From Deinococcus psychrotolerans (GTDB taxonomy: Bacteria; Deinococcota; Deinococci; Deinococcales; Deinococcaceae), in the NCBI RefSeq assembly GCF_003860465.1, contig NZ_CP034183.1:443501-507500 (forward strand): a DNA stretch of 64,000 bases, written 5' to 3'. Each line of letters starts with the position of its first letter. The stretch's first letter is position 1. The notes beneath the pieces are model-generated. The model had not been told where the DNA came from. It ran no database searches and saw only the letters and a program-made list of their open reading frames with translations. Both the position numbers and the translations under genes were made by a program. Below, in pieces: positions 63,528 to 64,000 of the stretch.

Positions 63528-64000
63528 TCAGGCTGTTTTACGCAGGCTTAGCAGCACCAGCAAAACAGTGCCGCCCACCACGCAAGAGTCGGCGATATTA
63601 AAAATCGGAAACTCGCCGGCGTTTACTGCCTTGGTCACGGCGCTCAGTGCGGGCGAGTAGATCATGTCGGTGACTTTGCCAAACCGGAGGCCGTCAATAG
63701 CGTTGCCGATTGCGCCCGCCGCAATCATCGCCATCACAGCGCTGAGCGCAGCGGGCTGTGGGCGGCGAAACAGATAAATCAAGATCCCCAGTCCGACCAG
63801 CAGTCTGCCGAGTGCCAGCGGCAGCGCCGAACCTGAAAATAAACTCCAAGCCGCGCCGGTATTGAAAGTCAGCCACCAACCGATCACGCCTGGAATAAAG
63901 GGCACCACTGGAGCGCCCTCTTTCAAATTGGTCAGCGCCCAAGTTTTAAGCAGTTGGTCGGCGATCAGCAGCACAACTGTGATGAGAGCTGGCCCCCAAA
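63528..64000 (-). CDS. lspA: Lipoprotein signal peptidase (start outside window)
   Basis: Signal peptidase II removes the signal peptide of lipidated prolipoproteins at the membrane. About 157 C-terminal residues are present and the N-terminus runs off the right edge ([22 protein letters not shown]). Key motifs are [10 protein letters not shown], the first catalytic Asp in [20 protein letters not shown] and the second in [14 protein letters not shown]. Four membrane segments fit the family. Several lipoproteins encoded in this window would be its substrates. Confidence 0.93.
   Translation of the reverse strand, partial: WGPALITVVLLIADQLLKTWALTNLKEGAPVVPFIPGVIGWWLTFNTGAAWSLFSGSALPLALGRLLVGLGILIYLFRRPQPAALSAVMAMIAAGAIGNAIDGLRFGKVTDMIYSPALSAVTKAVNAGEFPIFNIADSCVVGGTVLLVLLSLRKTA

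Overview
The window looks like a chromosomal segment of a Deinococcus species. It is GC-rich and densely packed on both strands. Many genes have no ribosome binding site but carry a TANNNT -10 box ending 5-8 bases before the start codon, the leaderless-mRNA layout common in this genus. The gene content also fits: complete cytochrome bd operon, ScpA next to TrpRS, PATAN-type regulatory domains and many small secreted proteins. I found no tRNA, rRNA, CRISPR array, complete insertion sequence or prophage. The assignment rests on reading alone; no database was searched.

Layout. 1-7,700: end of a WGR-domain gene, leuS behind a probable attenuator, glpX, two small envelope/stress genes and a membrane-anchored sulfite-oxidase-like molybdoenzyme. 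7,000-10,200: two tandem DUF4397 secreted proteins that share an unusually well conserved promoter layout, a lipoprotein hydrolase and a DedA protein. 10,200-14,900: formate dehydrogenase module (fdh alpha, DUF1641, fdhD). 15,250-21,050: cydD-cydC-cydA-cydB. 21,100-30,700: DUF2090 aldolase, trpS-scpA, nspC, an Ig-like lipoprotein, proA, rpe-comB. 30,700-36,400: two Nudix genes, an amine-oxidase-like flavoprotein, a VOC protein, a PEBP lipoprotein and methylmalonyl-CoA mutase. 36,400-44,240: ABC ATPase/permease pair, small secreted proteins, a PATAN-peroxiredoxin fusion and a CobA-HemD fusion. 44,500-52,000: DIP1984 protein, hydroxyacid-oxoacid transhydrogenase, monooxygenase, etfBA, a phospholipase A2 lipoprotein and a YkgJ protein. 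52,100-64,000: lepA, a two-component system, a C39-like peptidase, a decayed alpha/beta hydrolase, a third molybdopterin enzyme, thrC-thrB, a GlsB-type membrane protein, rpmB and the start-truncated lspA.

Themes. Three molybdopterin oxidoreductases plus FdhD, and a full cydDCAB operon with etfBA, point to a flexible respiratory chain with formate and other organic donors. Methylmalonyl-CoA mutase and ETF fit fatty-acid or branched-chain amino-acid catabolism. The most notable regulatory observations are the leuS leader, with mutually exclusive antiterminator and terminator helices, and the duplicated promoter of the DUF4397 pair. The most unusual proteins are the PATAN-peroxiredoxin fusion and a TrpRS with a probable Fe-S cysteine set. 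Dispersed REP-like palindromes and gene fossils mark the less constrained spacers.
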